A stretch of DNA of 64,000 nt from Chondrosia reniformis (lineage: Eukaryota; Porifera; Demospongiae; Chondrillida; Chondrillidae), in the NCBI GenBank assembly GCA_947172415.1, contig OX359192.1, forward strand, positions 5,272,501 through 5,336,500, given 5' to 3'. Position 1 is the first letter of the stretch. Every line of letters begins with the position of its first letter. The notes beneath the pieces were generated by a model. It did no database searches. It was not told where the DNA came from and was given only the letters and a program-made list of their open reading frames with translations. A program made the position numbers and the translations under genes. This document shows positions 9,293-19,917 of this stretch, piece by piece.

Positions 9293-12200
9293 ATGGCCGC
9301 TGCTCCGAAACGTGTGAAAGTAAGCAGATGAAGGATCGTGAACAAATTGTTTAATTATATCCTCTGCAGTGTGTTATTCAAGACAAGTGTGTGCCAGTAT
9401 TAGGCCTTTGCTCTTAAGTGTTTAGGCACTTCAGATTCGAGAGAGCCTGAGTCGATTTAGTTTTCACTATGTACAAGTACCCGCTGACTTAACAATAGAC
9501 TTATCGAACTCTTTAAAACTTTATTGCCAGTCAAGTAGACGTTATGATTTAGTTTCTCCTGTAACCTAATAGAATATGCCTACAGTTTACATACAGTTCA
9601 TTCTGGCTAGCTATATTCATGTATTACCATTACATGTACAGGGTGACCGCTTTGATCCCGTGCAACACGGATTGGATGAAAAATTTCGATTAACTAGTTT
9701 CACCAAACTGAAGGGATGAGGCTGCAAGGTCCCTCAGGAGGAGGTGAGTTGAAATGTACTAGTCAAATTCTGGGGGACCTCACTCTCAATGTTACCCTCC
9801 CTGCTACAGTCCTATACAGCTTAGCACCCCTCCTAGCTCCTACACATAGTCAAACTCAGAGGGGTTGCTTCAACACACAGAGCAGTCTCCTGCATAATCC
9901 ACCACTTTAAGCTTTGAAAGAGACCATCACTCATGTTCATTTTAGTTTCAAAATAGGCATTAGTGTCTACCAATTAGACCCATTACCTGTCCATTGGACA
10001 GATATGAGTGAGTGAGTAAACATATCAATCAGTCAATCAATATTATTAGAGTGCACCGTGCCCATTGGCACTAGGGCACAGATTGGCCCCATGCAGCACT
10101 TACAACAAGACAAAATAAATAATATGAACATGCAAAATAGAGCTAACTGAACCTTGCATGCCACATACACAAAATAATCGAAAAGAGTTCATAGTTGCTA
10201 CATGCAGCCGACAGCAGAGATGCAGTAGAATCCTGGGTACTACACTTGTCACTATGCCGTTGCATCAGGCCTCCAATTGTATGCGTTTGGATTTCCATGC
10301 TTCACACCTCATCAACCAATGTTTCACGTCTTCCACTTCACCCCTGTCACATTCCTTGCATATTCTCTCCTGTCTGGTCACTCCCCTCCATCTTCCCGTC
10401 TCGATTTGAAATCCTGCCGTGCCTCCTCTTAGTTTTATCACCGTCCTCCTGTCCGCCCTTCTCCCCACTCTCCCAACTTTACAATCCTCTTCAGTATCTC
10501 CAACTTAGGCTTTGTCTCCATCTCCTGGCCCCATTCCTCCCGAGTTTTCCTCCAAGCAATGGCCTCCAGCATCTCTCTCACTTCCACAGTCGACAACTCC
10601 TTGAGTACCTCCACATTCACATCCTTCCACCCAAACTGCCGCCAATATGTGCTCATCTTACAAATCCAAGTACCTCTGCCAAACCTCACTGCTTCCGCTG
10701 CTATCCGCCTTAGCAGCTGTCCATCATATGTTCTGCTGGTCAGGACCTTACCCTAAAATAGCACACATCGCATCCTCGCCAGCCACTTGACTAGTAGGTC
10801 CCCCATCTCTGCTAAAAGTGAAACTTTCAGGTGAAGAGTTCTGACACCAAAGAACAACCTCAGGGCCCTCATCTGAACCTGTTCTATCTTCTCCAGATCC
10901 CGATTGCACCCCCAAATTTCTGAACCATACAGCATGGTTGACTCCACCAATGATGCCATAAGCTTCCTAAACACCCCCACTCCTATGTCACCTAACTCTG
11001 TCCTACACCGATGAAACCAAGCACCCAGGGCCTTCTTGCCCGCCAAAGCCCTCTCCTCCACCATGTTCTTCAACTCCAAATGTTCGTCAACCACACAATC
11101 CAAGTTCTTATACTGCTCCACCATGGGAATCTCCTCATTGTCAATAACGTACTGCACATCTGTCTTAGCCACTCTCTTCTGCCTCACATGCATAATTCCA
11201 GACTTGTTCACATTTATCTTCACCCCCCAGTCTCTGCACCACTCTACTAGCACATCTAAACTCTTCTTGATCCCTGAGTCTCCCGGAGCGAGCAAAGCTG
11301 TGTCGTTAACAAAAAGCAAGCCTGGTATGATCTCTCCAGCACACTCAATCCCACAGTTGGCGCTCTTCAACTGATCCACCAAGCTATTTATGTACAAAGA
11401 AAACAACACTGGAGAGAGGACACAGCCCTGGCGGAGGCCCATGTTGACATTCAAAACTTGACTTTGTCACCAACTTTGATCCAACATGATGTACCAGCAT
11501 AAAGCGATTGGAGAAAAGACAGGAACTTGCCATTCACTCCCAGGCACTTCCATAGTTTCCTTCTATCTATTCTGCCATAAGCTTTGGAGAAGTCGATAAA
11601 TGCTGCCATCAATCCCCTCGATTTCCATCTGACCCAATAGGACTAATGATAATACCTGGTCTCTACATCCTCTCATCTTCTGGAACCCACCTTGTTCTTC
11701 AGCTATCAATCCTTCTTCTTCTGCCACTGTTGACAACCTCACATTCAGTACCATACACATGGTCTTGCACACGATAGATGACAGAGATACCCCATGGAAA
11801 TTGTTCACTTCATACACCCCTCTCGCTTGCTTCTTCGGTACTGGAACCACTATACTCTCCTTCCATACTGACGGAACAATGCTAAACTCCCAGCATACCT
11901 GAAACAGGTTCAGCCACACATCAGCCACCCAATCTGCCATCATCATTTCTGCCCCTACCTCATCTTGCCCTGGAGCTGTGTCCTTCCTCACCCTGTGTAA
12001 CGCCCAATGTACTTCTTCCATAGTTAGGGGATGACACAAGCGATCTTCATACCCAGATTGAACACCCCTATGACTACCCTGGGAAGGGGTATTGTCATCC
12101 TTCTCCATATGGATTCCCAGCAACTTGCTGAAATGTTTAACCCAGACCTCAACAGCCTCCTCATCTGTCTCAGTTTCCCATCTTCATCCAGTACTTCTAG

Positions 12201-15200
12201 TAGGTTCCTTTTCTTCTTTGAGTTACGCACATTAAGTATACGTATATATTACTGGCTATATCAAAGAATTAGTATGCTTACATATCTGTCAAGTTAGCCT
12301 TGTAAAGTGTATATACGTAAATGTTACAACTTAGAAAAATGTTGTTTCCTGTTTTTTTTATTTCTTTAGCTGCTCAAACTCTTGGAGGGACTGTCCCAGC
12401 CGGTTGCTGGTGGGATTGGTATAGGACTGGACAGCTGTGTCATGCCAACAAGGCACAAAGGAATATACCTCATTCAAACTACAGACTTGTATCCTTGGCA
12501 CACACTAATTTATTGGAAATACGTAGGTATTCTTTAAATGGATACATAATCTAGGGGTGATTCTAGACATTTGTAAAGGGAGGTGTTATGTTACAGAAGC
12601 ATAAAATTAGGTAAGGTGCCTACAGGAAGAATGTAGCTAATACAAACTTAAATTCTGCGGTTGGGGCTTCAGCACCCTGAACACCCTCCTAAATCCACCG
12701 TTGTAAGGTATAACATAACATGCTACGTATGTAGTGGATGCAGGTGTGTATGTGTACATATCTGTGAATGTGGACATATACGTACATGTTTTTAACAAAA
12801 GCTGTTTAATTAATTAATTTAGTCTACCTTAGATTTTTATTTTTCTCATCATACCTAAATTCTATTGGTGAGACTTATTGTACAGTAATACTTTTAGACA
12901 GGGATAGTGTATAGAGCCAAATATTTTGGCAGCAAGTTTGTTTGGCAGATTGGTGGTTTTGACAACAAGTTGCCAATATCTCAACTGCCAAACTACACCA
13001 AACTTAGGAGAACAGCTGTCTTGTCAGTAAATCCACCAAATGCCATAATTTAAACAATCCACCAAATATTCTTCCTGGCAAGATTTCCAGCTATACGGTA
13101 TGTTAAATTTGCACACATGGGGTGCATCAAATAGAGTCAGTTGGTGCATGTCATGTGAGGATTAGTGCTTGGGATTGAAGTAAAATATCTGTAATACGTA
13201 CTTCCTATTTATTGGTTTCCTTAATCCTGTTCACTAGCTTCTATCCTCTAGTTGAAGATCCTTATATGCAGGGCAAGATAGCGTGTGCTAATGTGCTTAG
13301 TGACCTTTATGCAATGGGAGTCAGCGAGTGTGACAATATGCTAATGTTATTGGGTAAGTTATCCTAGCTCACTGCGATGTATATATGACTAATTTCCCAA
13401 CTAAGAATATTTAAATTTTTATTTATTTAGTTTAATAGTCTTAATGTACTAAGTTTGCTTTTAGTTTATTTGCCTCACTATTCTAGGATTGGAAAACATT
13501 TGTAGTTTTGTTCTATTCTAGCAAGTAAAAATGTAAATCTATACGTACCTCTAAGGATCTGAAGAGTAAGCTGTTTAGAGACCTGATATTTTACAGGATA
13601 ATGTTTAGCGATGTAGCTTATATTATATGATAAGATAATAGAGTAGAAACTCACTTATCCGCCCGCACCCTAATTAACTGGCTACTCGGATAATCCAGCC
13701 TTCGTGGCGATAACAAAATGGCTACATTGAGCAGTGAGATGAGTAATTCCAGGAAAAGAAAGCGTGTAGTTCTTACCCTAGAGGATAAAATAGCAGTACT
13801 TGACCACCTGAAGGATGGAGCAACTCAAGAGAAACTTACGGACGAGTATTTGCACACTGTATTAAGAACATATTATTGTGCACAATGTATTAAGAATATT
13901 GTGATTCACATATATGGTGGTTTCACTTATCTGGCAATGGTCTGGCCCTGTTTGAATCGGATAAGTGAGGTTCTACTGTATTTTCACTTTGTTGAATATA
14001 TTTTTTTCTCCTCAATTAACAGGTGTTAGCAACCAAATGACCCTCCAGGAAAGATCTGTGGCAACAAGACTTGTATTGGAAGGTTTCAGGGGTAAAGACA
14101 ATGTATTGCTATGTATCTGTACTGATTGATGTTCTACTGTTTTTGGCTAATACTTATTTGGAAACACCTTTTTGAACCTTTTTGACAGATCTGTGTGTGG
14201 AAGCTGGTACGAGTGTCAATGGTGGTCAGTCGGTATTGAATCCTTGGTACATCATTGGAGGAGTGGCTTCTGCTGTATGCTCAAAGGAGGAATTTGTCAT
14301 GTATGTACTTTTAGTTCCATTATTTGAAGAAGTAAACGTACAGGGTGTTTGCTATGACAAATTAATATGTTATTAACATAGGCTTCACACTCAAAATCAT
14401 GTCTCTTCTCAACTGATAACACTGGAAGCAACACGAATTTATATACAGGGTGTCCTTAATAGCGTGTACACATCCCATATTAGGATATTCTTTGGTGACC
14501 TTCTACTCGTGACCAATGTACACTGTGTTTGTCCAGGCCTGATCAAGCCCAACCTGGAGATGCCATTGTACTGACCAAACCACTCGGCACACAGATTGCT
14601 GTGAATGCTCATCAGTGGATTGAGCCTGGGATGGAAAAGTTTTGGGATAGAATTAAGCATCTTCTATCCAAGCAAGAAGGTAGCTCTGTGAGAATGATTA
14701 GGATACTCCCAAATGTATCCACAGTGTAAATTTGCATAAGATTGACAATTTTCCTACGTACATGCTCCATCTATTCTACAGTAAAAGACCTATAGGGAAC
14801 TAAACCTCGAGAGAGTTGAACGAAGATAGAGGAGTCTTCTCTTTTTTTCTTTTGCTCCACTGGGCCAGACAGCTGTTTCTGGGAATTCCACCCTTCATCA
14901 GTGATCCTGGGAGTCTTTGTCTTGTTCTTTTGTGAATCCTATGTACTTCTCATTATGTGCCAGTGTCTGTTTCCAACTTGACTGTGTGTATACTTCTCAT
15001 TATATGCCAGTGTCTGTTTCCAGCTTGACTGTGTGTATACTTCTCATTATATGCCAGTGTCTGTTTCCAACTTGACTGTGTGTATACTTCTCATTATATG
15101 CCAGTGTCTGTTTCCAACTTGACTGTGTGTATACTTCTCATTATGTGCCAGTGTCTATTTCCAGCTTGACTGTGTGTATACTTCTCATTATGTGCCAGTG

Positions 15201-17007
15201 TCTGTTTCCAACTTGACTGTGTGTATACTTCTCATTATATGCCAGTGTCTGTTTCCAACTTGACTGTGTGTATACTTCTCATTATATGCCAGTGTCTGTT
15301 TCCAACTTGACTGTGTGTATACTTCTCATTATGTGCCAGTGTCTGTTTCCAACTTGACTGTGTGTATACTTCTCATTATGTGCCAGTGTCTATTTCCAAC
15401 TTGACTGTGTGTGTATACTTCTCATTATATGCCAGTGTCTGTTTCCAACTTGACTGTGTGTGTATACTTCTCATTATATGCCAGTGTCTATTTCCAGCTT
15501 GACTGTGTGTATACTTCTCATTATATGCCAGTGTCTGTTTCCAACTTGACTGTGTGTATACTTCTCATTATGTGCCAGTGTCAGTTTCCAACTTGACTGT
15601 GTGTAATGTTTGCCTTTGTAGTCATCCAAGCCTATGAGGCTGCCATGCATTCCATGGCCAGGTTAAACAGAACAGGAGCTAGACTTATGAAAAAATATGG
15701 TACAGAAACAAATGCAATATCTACAATATGTGTGACTGTACGTGTTTTCTCTCTGATTAACAGTTGTGGTTTGATTATCACTTGAATACATTCATAATAG
15801 TATAGCTTTAATGGGAAATATAGATATGTATATAAGTTTAATACTTAATTGCCTGTCTGATGAACATATACCCAGTTTCAGGAATGTATCTATAGATCTG
15901 GAGAGTACGTATTTTCTAGGGCAGCATGGCACTGGTCTGTGGGTTGGTTACTCGTCTCTGTAGGTGCCCACTGTGCCACTGATGTTACTGGATTTGGTAT
16001 TCTTGGCCACGCCAACAATCTTGCAAAGGCACAAAAGAAATCACTCACTCTGAAGATCAACAAACTTCCAAGTGAGGCAAGCTCACTGAAAGCTGTTAAA
16101 TAGGCCATAGTTAATTTTACTTGTTATCAAACCTAACACACACAATAAAGACCTAGTTTTAGATGTGTTATATATAGGGGACTATTGTACCTACAGTTAT
16201 GGTGCATGCAGGAAGTAGATTACTAATAATGCCACTTTGGTTTGTAGTCCTTGGTAAAATGGCGTCAGTTGCCAGGGAGATATCGTGTGGAGAAGGTGTC
16301 TGTGTTAATTTCAAGCTATTGGAAGGCTATTCGGCTGAAACATCTGGAGGTTTACTGGTATGCCTACCAAAAGAACAAGCTGAATGGTTTTGCAAAGAAA
16401 TAGAGGTACGTACATGTATTTATCCTATTACTATATTAGTAGCTTAGCAACCAATAATAATGTATCACATATGCTGTATGTACGTATATCCATTCTTTGA
16501 CATAAAGAATAGTTAAATTTTGCACATATAATTTTCCTCCTCCTTACATGATACCTGTTGACCCTCACAATAGACTGTAAGCTAAAGTGAACTTCAGTAT
16601 TAATGCTGTTCAGTAGTACTAGTTTTATCATATTCTAAACTAGTTTTTGGTTGTATGTAAGGCTTGTTCAGATGGACTGTGGACTGTGTTTTCATAAAGT
16701 TTCAATATAGAAATGCTTTCCTCATTTTATTCATATTTTACCTTTAAAGGTACTCTGAAGTACGTATATGTTCTAATGGGATAATTGACAGTTGTTGAGC
16801 ATTTCTTGCAGAGATAGCTACATTGCATGTGTATGTAGTGTGTAATTCTGGCTGCTATTGAAGGTTTGTACCCCGTAGGACGAGGATCATGTACCTGCCT
16901 GGATCATTGGTGAGGTTATCAGTGGAGATAAAGGTGCTATGATTGAGCCAAATGCCGAAATTATCGAGGTTGACAATCTCTCACTACCTCCATTTATTGA
17001 CCAATAA
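9293..17007 (+). CDS. SEPHS2: Selenophosphate synthetase, selenocysteine-containing (SEPHS2 type)
   Basis: Makes selenophosphate, the selenium donor for selenocysteine synthesis, from selenide and ATP. Eleven exons join in phase: 9293-9319, 9642-9743, 12370-12488, 13238-13353, 14023-14091, 14189-14300, 14537-14679, 15622-15699, 15964-16071, 16248-16405 and 16879-17007, giving 386 residues. Key matches: [17 protein letters not shown] with UGA at 9717-9719 (residue 35), where vertebrate SEPHS2 has Sec and SEPHS1 has Thr; [104 protein letters not shown]. Everything after the UGA is conserved, so it must be read through. A SECIS candidate sits about 100 bp after the stop. Introns hold a LINE, a Tigger MITE, a hammerhead repeat and a minisatellite. 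The gc-free donor gtatcc at 12489 is weak. Confidence 0.95.
9717..9719 (+). other. In-frame UGA selenocysteine codon of SEPHS
   Basis: UGA lies between AAG-GGA and GGC-TGC-AAG, giving LKG-U-GCKV. This is the active-site position occupied by Sec in selenoprotein SEPHS2. The reading frame stays open and family-like on both sides. Confidence 0.93.
10030..12240 (-). mobile_element. Decayed, 5'-truncated LINE (non-LTR retrotransposon) in SEPHS intron 2
   Basis: Minus-strand fragments in order: 12123..11563 ([55 protein letters not shown]) are fingers and palm of a LINE reverse transcriptase. 11454..10753 continues with [20 protein letters not shown] and [13 protein letters not shown], where the catalytic F/YADD is damaged to FVND. 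About 10468..10265 encodes a Cys/His knuckle ([19 protein letters not shown]). Frames are broken between these pieces and the endonuclease domain is absent. The 3' end near 10050-10030 (minus strand, ...gcactctaataatattgattg) matches the 3' end of the LINE at 44.7 kb, so both copies belong to one family. Insertion is opposite to SEPHS. Confidence 0.85.
13641..13980 (+). mobile_element. Tigger/pogo-type MITE carrying a transposase N-terminus
   Basis: Terminal inverted repeats gagtagaaactcacttatcc (from 13641) and cggataagtgaggttctact (13958-13977) bracket about 340 bp inside SEPHS intron 4, next to TA. Inside, from 13718, an open frame reads [20 protein letters not shown] then [17 protein letters not shown], which resembles the CENP-B/pogo N-terminal helix-turn-helix of Tigger transposases. 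The DDE catalytic region is absent, so this is an internally deleted, non-autonomous copy. Confidence 0.75.
14743..14940 (-). repeat. Dispersed ~200-bp hammerhead repeat, copy 1
   Basis: One of six related copies in the window. Shared landmarks on the plus strand: cctatagggaactaaacct, then a pyrimidine tract, then ggccagacagctgtttctgg and cccttcatcagtgatcctgg. The copy lies in SEPHS intron 7 directly before the 47-bp minisatellite. Confidence 0.85.
14858..14913 (-). ncRNA. Candidate type I hammerhead ribozyme, copy 1
   Basis: On the minus strand the order is CCAGGATCA - CTGATGA - aGGGtggaattCCCa - GAAA - CAGCTGTC - TGGCCC. CUGAUGA, GAAA and a GUC cleavage triplet are all present. Stem III is the 2-bp A-C/G-U with loop AGCU, stem II is GGG/CCC, and stem I is partly paired. 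Such tiny stem III hammerheads are known from Penelope-like elements and related retroelements. The pair next to the core in stem II would be A-A, so activity may be weak. Confidence 0.65.
14944..15604. repeat. 47-bp minisatellite, about 14 copies, in a SEPHS intron
   Basis: Unit starts cttctcattatatgccagtg and recurs every 47 bp (two copies carry an extra TG, making 49). Variation is mostly A/G at the atatg/atgtg position. It begins at the edge of the hammerhead repeat and ends just before the exon at 15622. Confidence 0.95.
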
Positions 17008-17107
17008 ATAAATGTACTAAACTTTATAGTTTTGTTTATTTTTTGAACTTCCTTTTCTACTCTTGAATCTCAGTGTAAGAGCAGCTATGCTGTGGTTCAA
17101 TTTTCTT

Positions 17108-17178
17108 TTGTGTAACAGTTATGAAGTTTCCTTGGTAAGCCCTAACCGGACCCGAGGAAACAGATGAACAATTGTCTA
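17108..17178 (+). promoter_or_regulatory. Candidate SECIS element of SEPHS
   Basis: Begins about 100 bp after the stop. Lower helix ACAGTT (17115-17120) pairs with AATTGT (17170-17175). The quartet strand ATGA is at 17121-17124. The upper helix GTTTCCT pairs with AGGAAAC (ending at 17161/17162). Unpaired AA at 17137-17138 lies 12 nt after the quartet, the usual spacing, and GA of the 3' quartet strand is at 17163-17164 (aGATg). A short inner GGT/ACC pairing would make it a form 2 SECIS. All three invariant parts (AUGA, AA, GA) are present. Confidence 0.83.
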
Positions 17179-17213
17179 ATTATTGCGTGTAGAGTAACTA
17201 CGTAATTACTAGA

Positions 17214-19334
17214 ATGTTATTCATTTCGCTTCTGACAGTGCTTGAGACGTCGCGTGGTTGGATCGAGATGGTGTCTACCAAACTGCTCTTCTCTTCAGGG
17301 CTACTGTCGGGACTAATATTCTGCAATATGCTGCTAATGTGCCTGTGGATAGGCAACGTTCATGATGACCCCATTCTAACCACTGATGCGGGACAGCGCG
17401 AAAGGAGACAAGGAAGATGGGTTACAAACGGTAGAAAAAATCAGCAAAACCGCCTTCGAGGTAATATTGCTTATCATCTAATAGTTGTCAACGAAAGCGA
17501 ATGGAAACTCGTGTCCGCAGCAAGCAAAACGTGGGGAAAACTCGCAGGTTCTCTGTATGTTCACGCACCTAACATTACACCAAACTTTTTGGCAAAACTG
17601 GAGATGGAAGAGCCTTTGAAAGTGAAAAGCTATGGTTCAGCAGATAAGCTGCTGTCCAGTGTGCTTGATCAAATTTGTGAGGAAGAATTGGATGGATACC
17701 AGTGGTGGGCCATTGTGGCGCCAACCACTTACGTGTTAGTTCAAAATGTATTGCATCTACTGGAGTATCTTGATCACAGGAATTCCATGTGGTTGGGTCG
17801 ACCATATGCTGTCCCAAAAGGAGAAGGCACACAAGAGAGGTCTGTACCTTGTCACAGCATGGGCAGCTTAATCAGTGAGGGACTAATGAAGACAATTTGC
17901 AGGAACTGTTGGGCAAAGTCTGCATATGTGGAGATGCATACAAAATCAATTCCTATACAGTTACCTGCATTTATAAAGAAATTAGCAGAATGCACTAATA
18001 TGGACTGCTACGGAGCTCAAGGGAGTGCTAAGAGTTTACTGTACATGCATGCACTTTTCTATGTGCCTCACAACTATCTCCTCCTTCGAGAGATACAGGA
18101 AGGTAAACCAGACCAAAATCATATTCTGACCTCAACTCTATTTCTATCTAGCTTAGAAAAAACTGAACATTTTATGAATTTTTACTGCTTTTTAGTAAAT
18201 TCCAGCAGGTCAGTACAGCAAATGCAGGAGTTATCCATAACAGAGGAGATTTCACTGGTCAGAAGGCTACTCAAAGCATACTTGCCAATTTCCAACAGGG
18301 AACCAATTTGGCTTTCTGACAGGACTCTACCAGATGCCACAGAAGGAACTGCCTCCTTCGGGTTAATTAACTGGCATCATATGGAACCTAAAAATGGAAC
18401 CTCATTCACCTTGTCAAAACATCACCCAATTAGAAAGTTGACAGCTGCTGAAAGAATTTCTGTGAACCAAATTTATCACAACCTCCCTTTGACAGAGAAT
18501 GATTCCATAAGTGATATATATTCAAGAGAAGATCATTTAAGAGGAATAGATTATCTCATTAGGGTTAACAGCGTTAATAAGAATAAAGATACAGTTTATC
18601 ACATGTTGAGGGAATTTAATCCTCTGGCAGTAAAGTCAGTTGAGACACTTACAAAGGAAACAAAGGTTGTTCATTTTGTGATATCAGCTCCACTTTTTTC
18701 TAAACCATTTCAAAGATTCATTATGACTTTTGAAAACAGTTTTCTTGCCATTCACTCAAAAGAATATGTTGCTTTGCTGGTTGTGGTATACCACAATGAC
18801 AATCTCAAGATGACAGGCTTTGAGGAAGGGACATACCCAGTTACTACAGTATTGCAACTGTATAAAAAGAAGTACCCCCATAGCAAAATTGAAATAGTGA
18901 CAGCAACTGAGCAACCATCTACTTTAGAACTGGCCAGGATAGCTTCAGCACAAGTAGACCAAGAAGAGCTGATATTCCTAGGCAATGTTAACCTTGATAT
19001 CGCAGTCAACTTTCCCAAACAGTGTAGATTACATGTCAAGCAAGGAGAAGGCGTTTATGCACCCATCCCATACATCCCAGACAATACGAATGAATTTACT
19101 CAAAAGAGATTGCTACTTCCTGTCATGATGGAACTTCCCATAACAACAGGCGGTCATTGGCTGAAAGATGGAGGAGAACCTTTGATGTGTGCGCATAATG
19201 CTGATCTCAAAGATTTACTCATTGAAACTGACAAAGGAGATGAAAATATTTTGGATACGATAACAACAAGCAAACATCTTGTTCTTTTCAGAACAGTGGA
19301 TCCTTCACTTGTATTATTGTCAGCCGAGCATTAA
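17214..19334 (+). CDS. CHPF: Chondroitin polymerizing factor-like glycosyltransferase homologue
   Basis: Single-exon 706-residue protein. CHPF partners chondroitin synthases in the Golgi to lengthen the GlcA-GalNAc chain. A hydrophobic segment (LLFSSGLLSGLIFCNMLLMC) follows MVSTK, fitting a type II membrane anchor; the ATG at 17268 (MVSTK) may be the true start rather than 17214. The N-terminal part resembles a Fringe-like GT31 domain but has VAPTTYV where active synthases have ADDDVY; human CHPF has a similar VPDTTY. The C-terminal part (FVISAPLFSKPFQRF ... EELIFLGNVNLDIAVNFPKQ ... KHLVLFRTVDPSLV) aligns with the second CHPF domain, again without D-x-D. Both catalytic sites therefore look inactive, as expected for a CHPF-type partner. 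It starts just 36-90 bp after the SEPHS SECIS. Confidence 0.78.
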   Translation: MLFISLLTVLETSRGWIEMVSTKLLFSSGLLSGLIFCNMLLMCLWIGNVHDDPILTTDAGQRERRQGRWVTNGRKNQQNRLRGNIAYHLIVVNESEWKLVSAASKTWGKLAGSLYVHAPNITPNFLAKLEMEEPLKVKSYGSADKLLSSVLDQICEEELDGYQWWAIVAPTTYVLVQNVLHLLEYLDHRNSMWLGRPYAVPKGEGTQERSVPCHSMGSLISEGLMKTICRNCWAKSAYVEMHTKSIPIQLPAFIKKLAECTNMDCYGAQGSAKSLLYMHALFYVPHNYLLLREIQEGKPDQNHILTSTLFLSSLEKTEHFMNFYCFLVNSSRSVQQMQELSITEEISLVRRLLKAYLPISNREPIWLSDRTLPDATEGTASFGLINWHHMEPKNGTSFTLSKHHPIRKLTAAERISVNQIYHNLPLTENDSISDIYSREDHLRGIDYLIRVNSVNKNKDTVYHMLREFNPLAVKSVETLTKETKVVHFVISAPLFSKPFQRFIMTFENSFLAIHSKEYVALLVVVYHNDNLKMTGFEEGTYPVTTVLQLYKKKYPHSKIEIVTATEQPSTLELARIASAQVDQEELIFLGNVNLDIAVNFPKQCRLHVKQGEGVYAPIPYIPDNTNEFTQKRLLLPVMMELPITTGGHWLKDGGEPLMCAHNADLKDLLIETDKGDENILDTITTSKHLVLFRTVDPSLVLLSAEH

Positions 19335-19694
19335 AATTTTATGAATGACAATATTTAAGGAACAAATTAAGTCAATCAACAATGAAACCTTGTACATTTA
19401 ACTTAACGTTTTGAGTCTAAAATGAACACAGTTGTAGTTACATACACTGAAATAAAACGAAATGTATAATACGTAAAAAGAAATAGATTTATTAGTTTGA
19501 ATGCTATCTTAATATACACATAAATTACAAGTAAATAATGTCAACCACTCACAATAATCAAAATGAACACACCAACAGAAAATTAAGGTGAACTAGAATT
19601 GTTTAGAGGCCCCCATTGCTCTGGTAAAATAAGGAATGCGCGGCATCCTTGACGTCGAATAGACTCTGTATACCCAATATACCTTTGGTCACTG
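19335..19694. other. Intergenic stretch after the CHPF-like gene
   Basis: AT-rich; includes the probable 3' untranslated region of the CHPF-like gene. On the minus strand, 19686-19600 could be a second exon of the small gene described next. Confidence 0.4.
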
Positions 19695-19859
19695 TTAAGG
19701 AAAGACAAATATCGATAATATAAAAAAACTACATAAATAAATTGAATCAGAGGATACTACAGCAACGACATGAAATAAAATTAGTAACACTACAAAGAGA
19801 ACTAGCTCCGATACTAATGGCTCGTGCTGCCTTTGATTGGAGTCCATTTTGGGAGCCAT
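19607..19859 (-). CDS. Possible small one-pass membrane protein
   Basis: A minus-strand ATG at 19857-19859 opens MAPKMDSNQRQHEPLVSEL followed by a strong hydrophobic helix LVLFVVLLILFHVVAVV. Unspliced, it ends at TAA 19695 (54 residues). A good acceptor (tttccttaacag) and a donor (T|gtagtt) allow removal of about 41 bp, after which the frame reads TKGILGIQSLFDVKDAAHSL and stops near 19610. It is divergent from the methyltransferase gene with a CRE-like site between them. I do not recognise the family. Confidence 0.35.
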
Positions 19860-19875
19860 TAATGTGCTTGTGACA

Positions 19876-19883
19876 TGACGTCA
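19876..19883. promoter_or_regulatory. CRE palindrome TGACGTCA in a divergent promoter
   Basis: A perfect TGACGTCA lies 17 bp from the minus-strand ATG and 35 bp before the methyltransferase ATG. It matches the CREB/ATF consensus. Function is inferred from motif and position only. Confidence 0.5.
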
Positions 19884-19917
19884 TCTTTTTGTTTACCTAG
19901 ACCTTTCCGGCTCGGGT

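Noticed and set aside
10158..11374. Plus-strand open frames rich in Pro/Ser/His (for example 10195-10713)
   Set aside because: They are antisense to the reverse transcriptase and tail of the minus-strand LINE and have no family-like content.
14944..15604. CRISPR array
   Set aside because: Head-to-tail tandem repeat with no unique spacers, inside a spliced eukaryotic gene.
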